The position numbers and the translations under genes were made by a program. From a virus, in IMG/VR virus record IMGVR_UViG_3300045119_000205, positions 1-64,000 of that record: a stretch of DNA of 64,000 nucleotides; one strand, 5' to 3'. Below the pieces are notes generated by a model, which saw nothing but the letters and a program-made list of their open reading frames with translations, was not told where the DNA came from and did no database searches. This document shows, one piece after another, positions 54,118 to 61,601 of the stretch. Each line of letters begins with the position of its first letter. Position 1 is the stretch's first letter.

Positions 54118-55662
54118 ATGGCCTTCACTCCCTCCATCCAGCAGGCAGTATTCCTCGACTGGATCTCCAACGGCACCGGCTCCTGCGTTCTGGAAGCGGT
54201 CGCTGGCGCGGGCAAGACCACCACCCTGATCGAAGCGATCTCCCGCACGGGCGGCGGCGTGGCCTTCCTGGCCTACAACAAGAAAATTGCCGACGAGATC
54301 AAGGGCAAGCTGGCGCAGCGCGGGATCGACTGGAAGACCGCCGATGCCGGTACCATCCACTCTTTCGGTTTCCGCGCCTACCGCAAGGCTTTCCCCGACG
54401 TGAAGGTGGACGGCAACAAGCTGGCCGATTTGGCCGCCGTGCTGCTCAACAACGACAAGCACCCGCTGATCGCCCCTCTGGTGAAGCTGGTATCGCTGGC
54501 CAAGCAGCGCGCTCTGGGCGTGCTGGGCAGCATCGATGACAAGAGCCTGTGGTTCGACATCATCTCGCACTTCGACGTGCTGGCCAGCGAAGATCTGGAC
54601 GACGACGCCACCGAGCGCTTCGTGGACGCGGGCATCGCCCTGCTGCGCTCCAGCAACAGCGTCACCGACATCGTGGACTTCGATGACATGGTGTACCTGC
54701 CGCTGGTGAAGAAGGTTCGCTTCTGGCGCAACAAGTGGGTTTTCGTGGACGAGGCGCAGGACACCAACCCGGCCCGCCGCGCCCTGGTTCGCGCCCTGCT
54801 GGCCCCCGGCGGCCGCGTCGTCGCGGTCGGTGACCGTCACCAAGCCATCTACGGTTTCACTGGCGCCGACAGCGACAGCCTGGATCTGATCGCGCAGGAT
54901 TTCGACTGCTGCCGCCTGCCGCTGACCACCACCTACCGCTGCCCCCAGGCCATCGTGGCGTTCGCCCAGCAGTGGGTGAGCCATATCGAAGCGCACGAGA
55001 GCGCGCCGCTTGGGTCCGTCACCAGCCTGCCCCTGTCGGCTCTGCTGGGGCGCAACGACCTCAATGGCGACAGCGCCATCCTGTGCCGCAACACCAAGCC
55101 GCTCGTGGAACTCGCGTTCAAGCTCATCCGCGCCAAGGTGGCGTGCAAGGTAGAGGGTCGCGACATCGGCCTGGGCCTGATCAAGCTGGCCACCAAGTGG
55201 AAGAACGCCGTCACCCTGCACGGCCTGGAAGTGAAGCTGGCCGACTGGTCGAACCGCGAGATCACCAAGGCGCTGGCGAAGAAGAACGAAACCCGCGCGC
55301 AGTCGGTGGAGGATCAGGTCGCGACCCTTCAGGTGATCATCGATCAGTGCCGCGCCGAGCGCCGCGACAGCGTCGCCGCCGTGGTGGACGCCATCAACGA
55401 GATCTTCGCCAACGACGTGTCGGGGATCTTGGTGCTCTCCACCATCCACAAGTCCAAGGGCCGCGAGTGGAACACGGTGTTCTGGTTGGACCGCGCCGGT
55501 ACCTGCCCCAGCAAATACGCCCGTCAGGCGTGGCAGCAGGAGCAGGAAATCAACCTGCAATACGTCGCCGCCACCCGCGCCAAGAGGTCCCTCGTGGACC
55601 TCTACGCGGCGCCTGAAGGCGGCCAGGAGTTCGCCCGCGAGAACGAGGAGGCGGGGATCTGA
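54118..55662 (+). CDS. SF1 DNA helicase, UvrD/Rep-like
   Basis: A 514-aa protein. Walker A AGAGKTTT (29-36), motif Ia AYNKKIADEI, Walker B VFVDEAQDTNP (D211-E212), motif III VGDRHQAIYGFTGAD, motif IV TTYRCPQ and motifs V/VI STIHKSKGREW and YVAATRAKRSL are all present. It is shorter than cellular UvrD (~720 aa), lacking most accessory 2B sequence. It unwinds DNA 3'-5' in this family and probably serves phage replication or recombination. Sole gene behind P3. Confidence 0.87.
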   Translation: MAFTPSIQQAVFLDWISNGTGSCVLEAVAGAGKTTTLIEAISRTGGGVAFLAYNKKIADEIKGKLAQRGIDWKTADAGTIHSFGFRAYRKAFPDVKVDGNKLADLAAVLLNNDKHPLIAPLVKLVSLAKQRALGVLGSIDDKSLWFDIISHFDVLASEDLDDDATERFVDAGIALLRSSNSVTDIVDFDDMVYLPLVKKVRFWRNKWVFVDEAQDTNPARRALVRALLAPGGRVVAVGDRHQAIYGFTGADSDSLDLIAQDFDCCRLPLTTTYRCPQAIVAFAQQWVSHIEAHESAPLGSVTSLPLSALLGRNDLNGDSAILCRNTKPLVELAFKLIRAKVACKVEGRDIGLGLIKLATKWKNAVTLHGLEVKLADWSNREITKALAKKNETRAQSVEDQVATLQVIIDQCRAERRDSVAAVVDAINEIFANDVSGILVLSTIHKSKGREWNTVFWLDRAGTCPSKYARQAWQQEQEINLQYVAATRAKRSLVDLYAAPEGGQEFARENEEAGI

Positions 55663-55679
55663 ACCCTGTCAATGGGGGC

Positions 55680-55706
55680 CTGGGGGGGCACATTTCTGTC
55701 CCCCAG
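55680..55706 (+). terminator. Possible terminator after the helicase gene
   Basis: CTGGGGG pairs with CCCCCAG around a 13-nt loop, 17 bp after the helicase stop. A T-rich run is absent (TGTTCTCC follows), so termination may be partial. Confidence 0.45.
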
Positions 55707-55750
55707 TGTTCTCCTGATGTTCCCGGAACAAAGCGAAAGCGGCGTTTAAT

Positions 55751-55917
55751 CCGCGATTATCCGACCGAGTTTCGGTCAAACCCGCGAAATCCGCGAAATT
55801 CGCCGCGAAAACGCGCAAATACGCCGCCAAATTAGCGCGGCGGGTTTCTTTCGGCAGATTTCCGCCGTTTTAAATCCGCCAAAACCGCTTGGTCTAACCG
55901 CGCGTAATTTCGCGGAG
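55751..55917. repeat. Helically phased CCGCGAAAT-like repeats in a gene-free region
   Basis: The 277-bp gap before P4 has no gene. It contains CCGCGATTAT, CCGCGAAAT, CCGCGAAATT, GCCGCGAAAA, ACGCGCAAAT and CGCCGCCAAATT, several of them 9-11 bp apart (55782-55832), and a reversed copy TAATTTCGCGG at about 55905. The region is AT-richer than its surroundings. Regular helical spacing suggests bending or cooperative protein binding. Confidence 0.5.
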
Positions 55918-55939
55918 GTTTCGGGATTGACATCGTGCC

Positions 55940-55970
55940 TGTTGACAGCCTGTCAGCAAACCCCTACACA
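55940..55970 (+). promoter_or_regulatory. Early promoter P4 with operator
   Basis: -35 TTGACA at 55942, 17-bp spacer, -10 TACACA at 55965. Operator TGTTGAC-AGCCT-GTCAGCA. A leader hairpin GCCAGGGC/GCCCGGC (55977-55997) precedes the ATG at 56018. Confidence 0.72.
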
Positions 55971-56017
55971 AGCCTTGCCAGGGCGCTCCTGCCCGGCACG
56001 CAATGAGGATCTCTCCC

Positions 56018-56368
56018 ATGGCCATCGTCACCCACCTCGACACCACCGGCTACGCCCCCGTCGATGAGCGCTGGTGCGCTTACAACGACGTGACCTTCGA
56101 AGGCCCCGGCAGCCTGATCGGCAAGGGCGCCACCGAGGACGCGGCCATCGCGGATCTGGAACAGCAGGAGGAGGACGCGGACGAGGCGGCCGCCCTGGCC
56201 GCTGACGCCGCCTGCGACGTGTGCAACGGAACCGGCTGGCTCACGGTGCGCAGCACCTTCCCGTGCGCCTATGTCTGCGCGGGCGAGCCGCCCGAGGACG
56301 CCAAGGGCGTGACCGGCTGGCCCTGCTCCGACTGCCACAGCTTCCACCGCGCGAAGGGCCGGTCTTAA
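56018..56368 (+). CDS. Small acidic Cys-pair protein, unknown
   Basis: A 116-aa protein; ATG 56018 (GAGGATCTCTCCC upstream) is preferred over ATG 56003. C66/C69 (CDVCNGTGW) and C103/C106 (CSDCHSF) could bind zinc, and CxxCxGxG is DnaJ-like. The middle is acidic helix (LEQQEEDADEAAALAADAA). Single gene behind P4; unknown role. Confidence 0.55.
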   Translation: MAIVTHLDTTGYAPVDERWCAYNDVTFEGPGSLIGKGATEDAAIADLEQQEEDADEAAALAADAACDVCNGTGWLTVRSTFPCAYVCAGEPPEDAKGVTGWPCSDCHSFHRAKGRS

Positions 56369-56397
56369 AATAAAAATTCACTTTTCTTCGTCGTCCC

Positions 56398-56428
56398 TGT
56401 TGACCAGCGGTCAGCAGGGGCTTATCTC
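56398..56428 (+). promoter_or_regulatory. Early promoter P5 with operator
   Basis: -35 TTGACC at 56400, 17-bp spacer, -10 TATCTC at 56423. Operator TGTTGAC-CAGCG-GTCAGCA. Its inner arms TGACC/GGTCA pair perfectly, although the other sites use TGACA/TGTCA, which is a covarying change. Leader hairpin GCCGAGGGC/GCCCCGGC at 56436-56457. Confidence 0.75.
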
Positions 56429-56478
56429 TCTTCTTGCCGAGGGCATCCCGCCCCGGCGTCAAAACGGGAAACCGGATC

Positions 56479-56751
56479 ATGAGCCTCTCCAACACCTCTC
56501 CCCTCGTCGCCGCCTACATCGCCGCCAAGGCCGCCGAGGAAGTCGCTGCTGCCGCCGTGAAGGCCGCCCGCGACGCCATCGTCGCCACCGGCCTGGACCT
56601 GATCCAGGGCGAGCACGCCGACATCGTCGTCAGCCTCACCGAGCGCGTCGCGGTCGATACCGCCGCCTGCAAGAAGCTCCTGGGCGACGCCACCCCCACC
56701 AAATCCTCCGACGTGACCACCCTGCGCATCAAGGTGAAGGTCGCGGCGTAA
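56479..56751 (+). CDS. Small Ala-rich early protein, unknown
   Basis: A 90-aa protein. N-terminal helix of alanines (YIAAKAAEEVAAAAVKAARD) and a strand-rich end (HADIVVSLTERVAVDTAACK; TTLRIKVKVAA). First gene behind P5. No family recognised. Confidence 0.52.
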   Translation: MSLSNTSPLVAAYIAAKAAEEVAAAAVKAARDAIVATGLDLIQGEHADIVVSLTERVAVDTAACKKLLGDATPTKSSDVTTLRIKVKVAA

Positions 56752-56758
56752 GCCTACG

Positions 56759-56777
56759 GGCGCCCCGGTGGGGCGCC
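56759..56777 (+). other. Intercistronic hairpin, 8-bp stem, 3-nt loop
   Basis: GGCGCCCC-GGT-GGGGCGCC lies 7 bp after a stop codon. It is followed by a second leader-type hairpin (56786-56807), then CATCAAGGACC and the next ATG. No T-tract. One of several such hairpins in this region. Confidence 0.6.
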
Positions 56778-56827
56778 TACCCCCTGCCGAGGGCGTTCCG
56801 CCCCGGCGAGCATCAAGGACCCCTGCC

Positions 56828-57109
56828 ATGAACTCCGTTCTTCACCTCACCCCGATCTCCCCCTACTGCCCCCACCGCGTGGACGTGGACGGCGATGTCG
56901 AGTTTGGCGAGGTCGCGCTGCACGACCTCGTCTCCGAGGAGGATCTCCCCGGCCTGCGCACCGTGCTGGTGTATTCGGCCGCCGAGGCGCTGCTGATCGG
57001 GCGGGCGCTGGTCGCCGCCGCCGAGGCGGTGCTGAAGGCCAAGCGCAACGCGGCGGACGAGGCCAGCCTCGACGCCGACGCGGCGTTCCTCGTGGCGCTG
57101 GGCGCATGA
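56828..57109 (+). CDS. Small early protein, unknown
   Basis: A 93-aa acidic protein (YCPHRVDVDGDVEFGEVALH; helix AEALLIGRALVAAAEAVLKA), AAGGACC site upstream. The stop overlaps the next start (ATGA). No recognisable family. Confidence 0.5.
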   Translation: MNSVLHLTPISPYCPHRVDVDGDVEFGEVALHDLVSEEDLPGLRTVLVYSAAEALLIGRALVAAAEAVLKAKRNAADEASLDADAAFLVALGA

Positions 57110-57438
57110 GCGCGTCCCCCCGGAGCGCCCCCCGCCAGGGTGGGCGCCTGCGGTCGTCAGGGGCGCTCCACGAGCGCCTCGACAGCGTCACCCGCGTGCT
57201 CGATCACTACCGTGCCGTGCTGGCCTGGGAGCTTCAGGAATTGCTGGAGCTACAGGCCAGCGGACCCTCGCCCCGGCACGCCGCCAAGTGGGGGCACGCG
57301 CGGGCCTGGGAGATCCGCTGCAACACCATCAGCCGTCGTGAGGGCGACATCTCCACGATCCGCCAGCGCATCGAGGCCATCGAGATCCAGCAGCACACGC
57401 TGGTGATCGCCACCAACGAAATCGAGGGAGGGGCCTGA
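57106..57438 (+). CDS. Small helical coiled-coil protein, unknown
   Basis: A 110-aa protein. Basic disordered N-terminus, then long helices (RVLDHYRAVLAWELQELLEL; GDISTIRQRIEAIEIQQHTL). ATGA start and TGATG-coupled downstream gene. Unknown role. Confidence 0.5.
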   Translation: MSASPRSAPRQGGRLRSSGALHERLDSVTRVLDHYRAVLAWELQELLELQASGPSPRHAAKWGHARAWEIRCNTISRREGDISTIRQRIEAIEIQQHTLVIATNEIEGGA

Positions 57439-57629
57439 TGACCCTCTCCGCGCTGGTCAATGCGGGCGTCATCGGCCTGCTGGTGGCCTATGTTTCCGCC
57501 GTGTTCATCCCGCCCCGCTACGTCACCCTGGCCACGTTCCTGCTGATCTGGAGCTTGGTGTCGCTGTGCCTGTACCGGGTCGGTCTGGGCGCCATGTTCG
57601 ACGCCCTGGCGGGCGAAGGGGGACCGTGA
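57438..57629 (+). CDS. Small two-helix membrane protein
   Basis: A 63-aa protein with membrane segments at ~7-25 (NAGVIGLLVAYVSAVFI) and ~30-48 (LATFLLIWSLVSLCLY). TGATG overlaps on both sides. It sits among early genes, so it may alter the host envelope or block superinfection, rather than lysis; unproven. Confidence 0.52.
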   Translation: MTLSALVNAGVIGLLVAYVSAVFIPPRYVTLATFLLIWSLVSLCLYRVGLGAMFDALAGEGGP

Positions 57630-57931
57630 TGGCACCGCATGCCGACATGATTTTCCGGGTGACCGGCGGCGCCGTCGAGGCCGAGAACATCTGGTCCTGC
57701 GGGCAGCGCGTGCCCCCCGGCGAGGAGTTCTGGGACGAGGAGTATTGCCAGTGGTTCCAGTGGGCCGACACCAGCGGCGAGTTCGCCGCGTGCCACGAGG
57801 GCTGGTACTTTCAGTGGCGCTGCCGCATCGATGATTATGACATCCTGGGCGAGCCTATCGGTCCCCTGCACGGTCCCTACGCCACCCGTGGCGAGGCCGA
57901 GAGCGCGCTGCAAGCCAAGGGGGTGGTGTGA
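57629..57931 (+). CDS. Small Trp-rich acidic protein, unknown
   Basis: A 100-aa protein rich in Trp, Glu and Asp (EEFWDEEYCQWFQWADTSGE; EGWYFQWRCRIDDYDILGEP) with three cysteines. TGATG overlaps on both sides. The composition would suit a protein-binding inhibitor; no family recognised. Confidence 0.5.
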   Translation: MAPHADMIFRVTGGAVEAENIWSCGQRVPPGEEFWDEEYCQWFQWADTSGEFAACHEGWYFQWRCRIDDYDILGEPIGPLHGPYATRGEAESALQAKGVV

Positions 57932-58134
57932 TGCTGCACCTGATCGCCTTCGGCATTGGCGTGGTGTTCTTCATCACCTGCGGGCTGTGCGCGGTCTACC
58001 TCGTGCTGGAGGCGATCATCCCGCCGCTGTATCGCGTCCTCGCTCCGGTGTTCAACGCACTCCAGGGGTTCATGGCGTTGGCCATCCTCATCCTGATCTT
58101 CTGGCACTTGGTCTGGACGAGGTGGTACCCGTAG
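57931..58134 (+). CDS. Small two-helix membrane protein
   Basis: A 67-aa protein (LIAFGIGVVFFITCGLCAVY; FMALAILILIFWHLVW). ATG overlaps the upstream TGA. Last gene of the P5 transcript before a hairpin. Second early membrane protein in the same operon. Confidence 0.5.
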   Translation: MLHLIAFGIGVVFFITCGLCAVYLVLEAIIPPLYRVLAPVFNALQGFMALAILILIFWHLVWTRWYP

Positions 58135-58232
58135 CGCCTGCCAATCGTCACGAGACACCAGGGATGGTGTGATCACGAGGCGGCTTGCCACCGTCACAGA
58201 ACCGTCGCAGGCTTGCTGCCTTCAACGGGGAA

Positions 58233-58257
58233 GGGCCGGGTTTCGCAGACCCGGCCC
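58233..58257 (+). terminator. Stem-loop between the early operon and the replication gene
   Basis: GGGCCGGGT-TTCGCAG-ACCCGGCCC, a 9-bp perfect stem. CCTATCC follows instead of a T-run, so it may be a weak terminator or a leader structure of the replication gene. Confidence 0.5.
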
Positions 58258-58298
58258 CCTATCCGCACCGACTACGACGAGGAACACCGTCGCAATGG

Positions 58299-58307
58299 TT
58301 ATCCACA
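58299..58307 (+). promoter_or_regulatory. DnaA-box match upstream of the replication gene
   Basis: TTATCCACA is an exact match to the strict bacterial DnaA box. One exact copy could occur by chance in a window this size, but this one lies 28 bp before the likely start of the replication protein. Confidence 0.4.
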
Positions 58308-58326
58308 GATTAGTACCGGCCACGCT

Positions 58327-60552
58327 ATGGCGCAACCAGCGTCACTGCGGCGTGACATGGTTGTCATGAACGGCGCGGACGAGAGCCATGGTTTCGATGA
58401 GCCTGTGGCGCCCGCGCCACTGCCCATCGATCTCCCCAGCATCGCTGAGGCCACGCTGACCCGCGAGAGGCTGTGGGACGCGGGGTTCAGGCCGGTGGCG
58501 GTGCGCAACCCCGTCAGGGGCGACGAGAAGAGCGGCAAGGCGCCGCTGGGCAATGGCTGGAGAGCTTCAGCGCTGCAAGATCCCCCGTTCGTGGCGACAT
58601 GCCCTGCGGTCGCTCACGCGTTGAATACGGGGATACTTTGTGACGGACTGCGCGCCGTCGATATCGACGTGGACAACGTCGTGATGGCGTCACAGGTGCA
58701 TGGCGCTGCGGTGCATACGCTGGGCGAAGCGCCCGCGCGCTACCGCGCCACCGGACCCCGCGTGCTGCTGTTGTACCGCGCCGCCGAGGGCGCACCCGGC
58801 AAGGTCGTGCTGCCCACCCCCAACGGCAAAGTGGAGGTGCTGGGCGCGGGCCAGCAGTTCGTGGCATTCGGCGCGCATCATACCGGGGCGGAACTGAACT
58901 GGCATCCCGAGGCGCCCGGCGACATCGCGGCCAGCGGCCTGACCATGGTCACCGAGGAACAGGTACATGCGTTCCTCGTGGAGGCGGCGGTGATCCTGGG
59001 CGCGGCGGCCGTGCCCGCCGCGCGCAAGGCTACCCGTTTACCTAAGCAGCCCGCGCCCGCGTCTAAGGTCAACGGGGGCGGTCTGGCCGCCGCCCTGGCC
59101 GACACCATCAGCGATGGCCGCGAGGAGTACATGCTGCGCTGGATCTGGGGGCGCGTGCTGGACTGGTACCGCGCCTGCCCGATCCCGCCGACTAATGTGG
59201 AAAGCGAGAGCGCCTGCGCCGACGCGTTCCTCGCCTGGGTCGAGCACGTGGACAGCCGCATTCCAGGGGCGCACGCGGCCAAGGCCGAGCGGCTTGAACA
59301 GGAAGGGCGCGGGTGGTCGGAGTTCCAGCGCAAGTGGCACTACGCCATGGCGCAGTGGGACGCCAAGGTCGCGGACGAGGCGGGCAAGCCCAGGCCGCAG
59401 CAGGCGCCACCACCACCTCCTGCGGACGGTGCGGACGATGAGGACGATTGGGGACCCTCGCCATCTGGCAATCCCTACCCCGGCACGAAGGCGCCAGGGC
59501 CGCGCCCGCTGCTTACCGCCGCCGAGTTCGCGGCGACGTTCCAGCGGCCGGATTACATCGTGGACGGTATCATCCAGCGCGGCAGGCTGATCGCGCTCAC
59601 CAGCGCCACCGGACATGGCAAGACCGCCGTCGCGTTATGCCTGGGAATGCATATCGCCACCGGGCGCAACCTGGGGTCCCTGGAGGTCGAGCCGGGCGAA
59701 GTGATCTTCCTGGCGGGCGAGAACCCGGACGATCTGTGCGGCCGCTTCCATGCGGCGGCGAAGCACTACGGGGTGCCGTTCGATCAGATGCATATCAGCG
59801 TGATGCCGGGAAACTTTCCTATGGCGCCGGGTGATGCGAGCGCGCTGCGGCAGCAGATCGATGACAGGCCAGCCATAGCCAGTCTAACGCCCAGGCCGTT
59901 GTCGCTGATCGTAGTGGACACCAGCGCGGCATATTTCCCTGGCGAGGACGAGAACCACAACGTGCAGATGGGCAGTTGGGCCAGGACGCTGCGCACGCTG
60001 ACGCAGTGCCGGGGCAACCCGGCCGTGCTGGTGCTGTGCCATCCGACCAAGAACGCCAGCCGCGAGAGCCTGCTGCCGCGCGGTGGCGGGGCGTTCATGG
60101 CCGAGATCGACGCCAACCTCACGCTGTGGTCGGAGGCGCAGGGCGAGAGCACGCGGCTGCATTGGGGTGGCAAGATCCGGGGTGCCGATTTCTCGCCGGT
60201 CAGCTTCGCGCTGGTGCAGGTGAAGCTGACCGAGCTTTGCGATCACAAGGGGCGCCCGTTCGTCAGCATCGTGGCCACGCTACAGAGCGATGCCGAGGCT
60301 GACCGGGTCGATGCGGCTGCTGTGTCGGACGAGAACACGGTGCTGGTGTGGCTGCACCGCTACCCCGGCATCAACCTGCGCGACATCGCCATGAACGCCG
60401 GGTGGACGAACGAGCAGGGCCAGCCGCTGCTGGGAAAGGTGCAGCGGTTGCTCAAGACGCTAGGGCAGGAAAAGCTCGCCAAGGTTCATCGCAAGAAGTG
60501 GATGATCACGCCGCAGGGCATGAACGAGATCGGCGTCAGCGATGACCCGTGA
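58327..60552 (+). CDS. Primase-polymerase / RepA-like helicase replication protein
   Basis: About 741 aa; the start is uncertain (frame open from 58213; other ATGs at 58357 and 58366; no strong ribosome site). N-terminal primase-polymerase signs: GLRAVDIDVDN with the acidic pair, ATGPRVLLLYRA, and EVLGAGQQFVAFGAHHTGA. Then a RepA/AAA_25 ATPase: Walker A SATGHGKTAVAL (~425-436), Walker B LIVVDTSAAYF (~527-537) and HPTKNASRESLLPRGGGAF. The end (INLRDIAMNAGWTNEQ) looks like a winged helix. It combines primer synthesis and unwinding, as in plasmid-like replicons. Iterons follow directly. Confidence 0.8.
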   Translation: MAQPASLRRDMVVMNGADESHGFDEPVAPAPLPIDLPSIAEATLTRERLWDAGFRPVAVRNPVRGDEKSGKAPLGNGWRASALQDPPFVATCPAVAHALNTGILCDGLRAVDIDVDNVVMASQVHGAAVHTLGEAPARYRATGPRVLLLYRAAEGAPGKVVLPTPNGKVEVLGAGQQFVAFGAHHTGAELNWHPEAPGDIAASGLTMVTEEQVHAFLVEAAVILGAAAVPAARKATRLPKQPAPASKVNGGGLAAALADTISDGREEYMLRWIWGRVLDWYRACPIPPTNVESESACADAFLAWVEHVDSRIPGAHAAKAERLEQEGRGWSEFQRKWHYAMAQWDAKVADEAGKPRPQQAPPPPPADGADDEDDWGPSPSGNPYPGTKAPGPRPLLTAAEFAATFQRPDYIVDGIIQRGRLIALTSATGHGKTAVALCLGMHIATGRNLGSLEVEPGEVIFLAGENPDDLCGRFHAAAKHYGVPFDQMHISVMPGNFPMAPGDASALRQQIDDRPAIASLTPRPLSLIVVDTSAAYFPGEDENHNVQMGSWARTLRTLTQCRGNPAVLVLCHPTKNASRESLLPRGGGAFMAEIDANLTLWSEAQGESTRLHWGGKIRGADFSPVSFALVQVKLTELCDHKGRPFVSIVATLQSDAEADRVDAAAVSDENTVLVWLHRYPGINLRDIAMNAGWTNEQGQPLLGKVQRLLKTLGQEKLAKVHRKKWMITPQGMNEIGVSDDP

Positions 60553-60582
60553 TCAAAGCGTGAACAAATTCAGGATCATTCC

Positions 60583-60787
60583 TGTATCGGAGCGCGATAC
60601 AGCGGGGGGGTCCTGTATCGCGATACGATACAGCGATACGGTGCGATACTGTCATGAAAAAAACGACCATCAAACCCCCGGAAATCTGCGGCTGTATCGC
60701 GATACAGACTTTCGATACAGCCCCCAAGGGAAGCCGCCTTGTATCGGCTTCCTATTCTTGGGGGTCCCCACGCGATACAGCGATACG
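60583..60787. repeat. Iteron cluster, candidate replication origin
   Basis: TGTATCG or its complement CGATACA occurs nine times exactly (60583, 60595, 60614, 60626, 60693, 60700, 60713, 60740, 60773) and four more times with one change (60621, 60634, 60644, 60781) in 205 bp. Some are fused head-to-head into TGTATCGCGATACA. An A-rich stretch (ATGAAAAAAACGACC) lies between the two halves. Position right after the primase-helicase gene fits an iteron origin bound by that protein. The short frames across it look like by-products of the repeats. Confidence 0.72.
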
Positions 60788-60816
60788 CCGACCAACCCCG
60801 CACAAGGACCGCCGAC

Positions 60817-61359
60817 ATGACCGACAACAACCCCTCCTGGCTGCACGACCACCTCGCTGGCCGCGCCATCCTCGACGGCCTGGATCACCGCGCCCATGAG
60901 CTTGAGATGGCGTGGGGGATCGGGCGCCTGCGCCTGCTGGTGGCCGAGGATCTGCGCCTGCGCTTCGACCGCCAGGGCGAGAAGCTCGACCACGCGGTGC
61001 GCGACGGCAGCCTGGATGAACTGCGCCATGAGGCGAAGCGCATGCTGGCGGGCTGGAACGCGCTGAACACGGCGGCCCTGGAAGCTGGGCATAAACACCT
61101 GTCACCGGACGTGTGGGAGGTGATCAGCCCCGATGGCGAGGTGATCGCCATCACCCGCACCACCCCCGAGGCAGCCCTGCACAGCCGCCAGAACCGCGCC
61201 ATGGCGGTCTACAGCCTGGAGGAGGTCGGCAGGCTGCTGGGGCACTACAGCGCCACTGTGGGGCTGCTGAAGACCACATGGCCGGGCGCCATGGTCACCG
61301 CCGCCGACCGCAGCACCCTGTCGGCCAAGCTGGGCCGCGCGGATGATATCCCGTTCTAA
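60817..61359 (+). CDS. Protein next to the iterons, unknown
   Basis: A 180-aa mostly helical protein after CACAAGGACC. It reads HLAGRAILDGLDHRAHELEM, then AGHKHLSPDVWEVISPDG and VYSLEEVGRLLGHYSATVGL. No catalytic motif is seen. Its place directly behind the iteron cluster suggests a replication accessory role, but that is context only. Confidence 0.55.
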   Translation: MTDNNPSWLHDHLAGRAILDGLDHRAHELEMAWGIGRLRLLVAEDLRLRFDRQGEKLDHAVRDGSLDELRHEAKRMLAGWNALNTAALEAGHKHLSPDVWEVISPDGEVIAITRTTPEAALHSRQNRAMAVYSLEEVGRLLGHYSATVGLLKTTWPGAMVTAADRSTLSAKLGRADDIPF

Positions 61360-61384
61360 AACCGCTGTGGATGCCCGTAGGACG

Positions 61385-61404
61385 GCGCCAGGGCGCCCTG
61401 GCGC
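61385..61404. other. Perfect 20-bp palindrome
   Basis: GCGCCAGGGC followed by its exact complement GCCCTGGCGC, 25 bp after a stop codon, inside a larger GGATGC/GCATCC inverted repeat. As RNA it would form a stem without a proper loop; as DNA it is a possible dimer-binding or recombination site. No T-tract. Confidence 0.5.
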
Positions 61405-61515
61405 ATCCACGCACCCCCCAGGAGCCAAAACCCGCCTGCGGGCATCCTGGGGCATTCTGCGGGGTGATGGTCAGGAAGGCCAGCAATAGGTCAGCAATCG
61501 ATTATTGGCCCGCCT

Positions 61516-61588
61516 CGCGCGCGCACGCGCCCTGGCCACGCGCGCACGCGCGCCCCCTGGCCGCGCACACGCGCACGTGATGCGCGCG
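61516..61588. other. Alternating CG/CA tracts (Z-DNA-prone) in a gene-free region
   Basis: The 311-bp gap 61360-61670 has no gene. It contains three strictly alternating purine-pyrimidine tracts of 15-17 bp (61516-61530, 61537-61553, 61562-61578), separated by CCTGGCC-like spacers. They lie just upstream of P6. Confidence 0.5.
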
Positions 61589-61601
61589 AGGCCAGCGGGT
61601 C

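Noticed and set aside
60542-60820. A 92-codon plus-strand frame across the iterons with repeated RYSDT peptides
   Set aside because: The peptide repeats are a translation of the GATAC iterons; composition is irregular and the frame runs into the ribosome site of the next gene. Similar frames appear on the minus strand, as expected of palindromic repeats.
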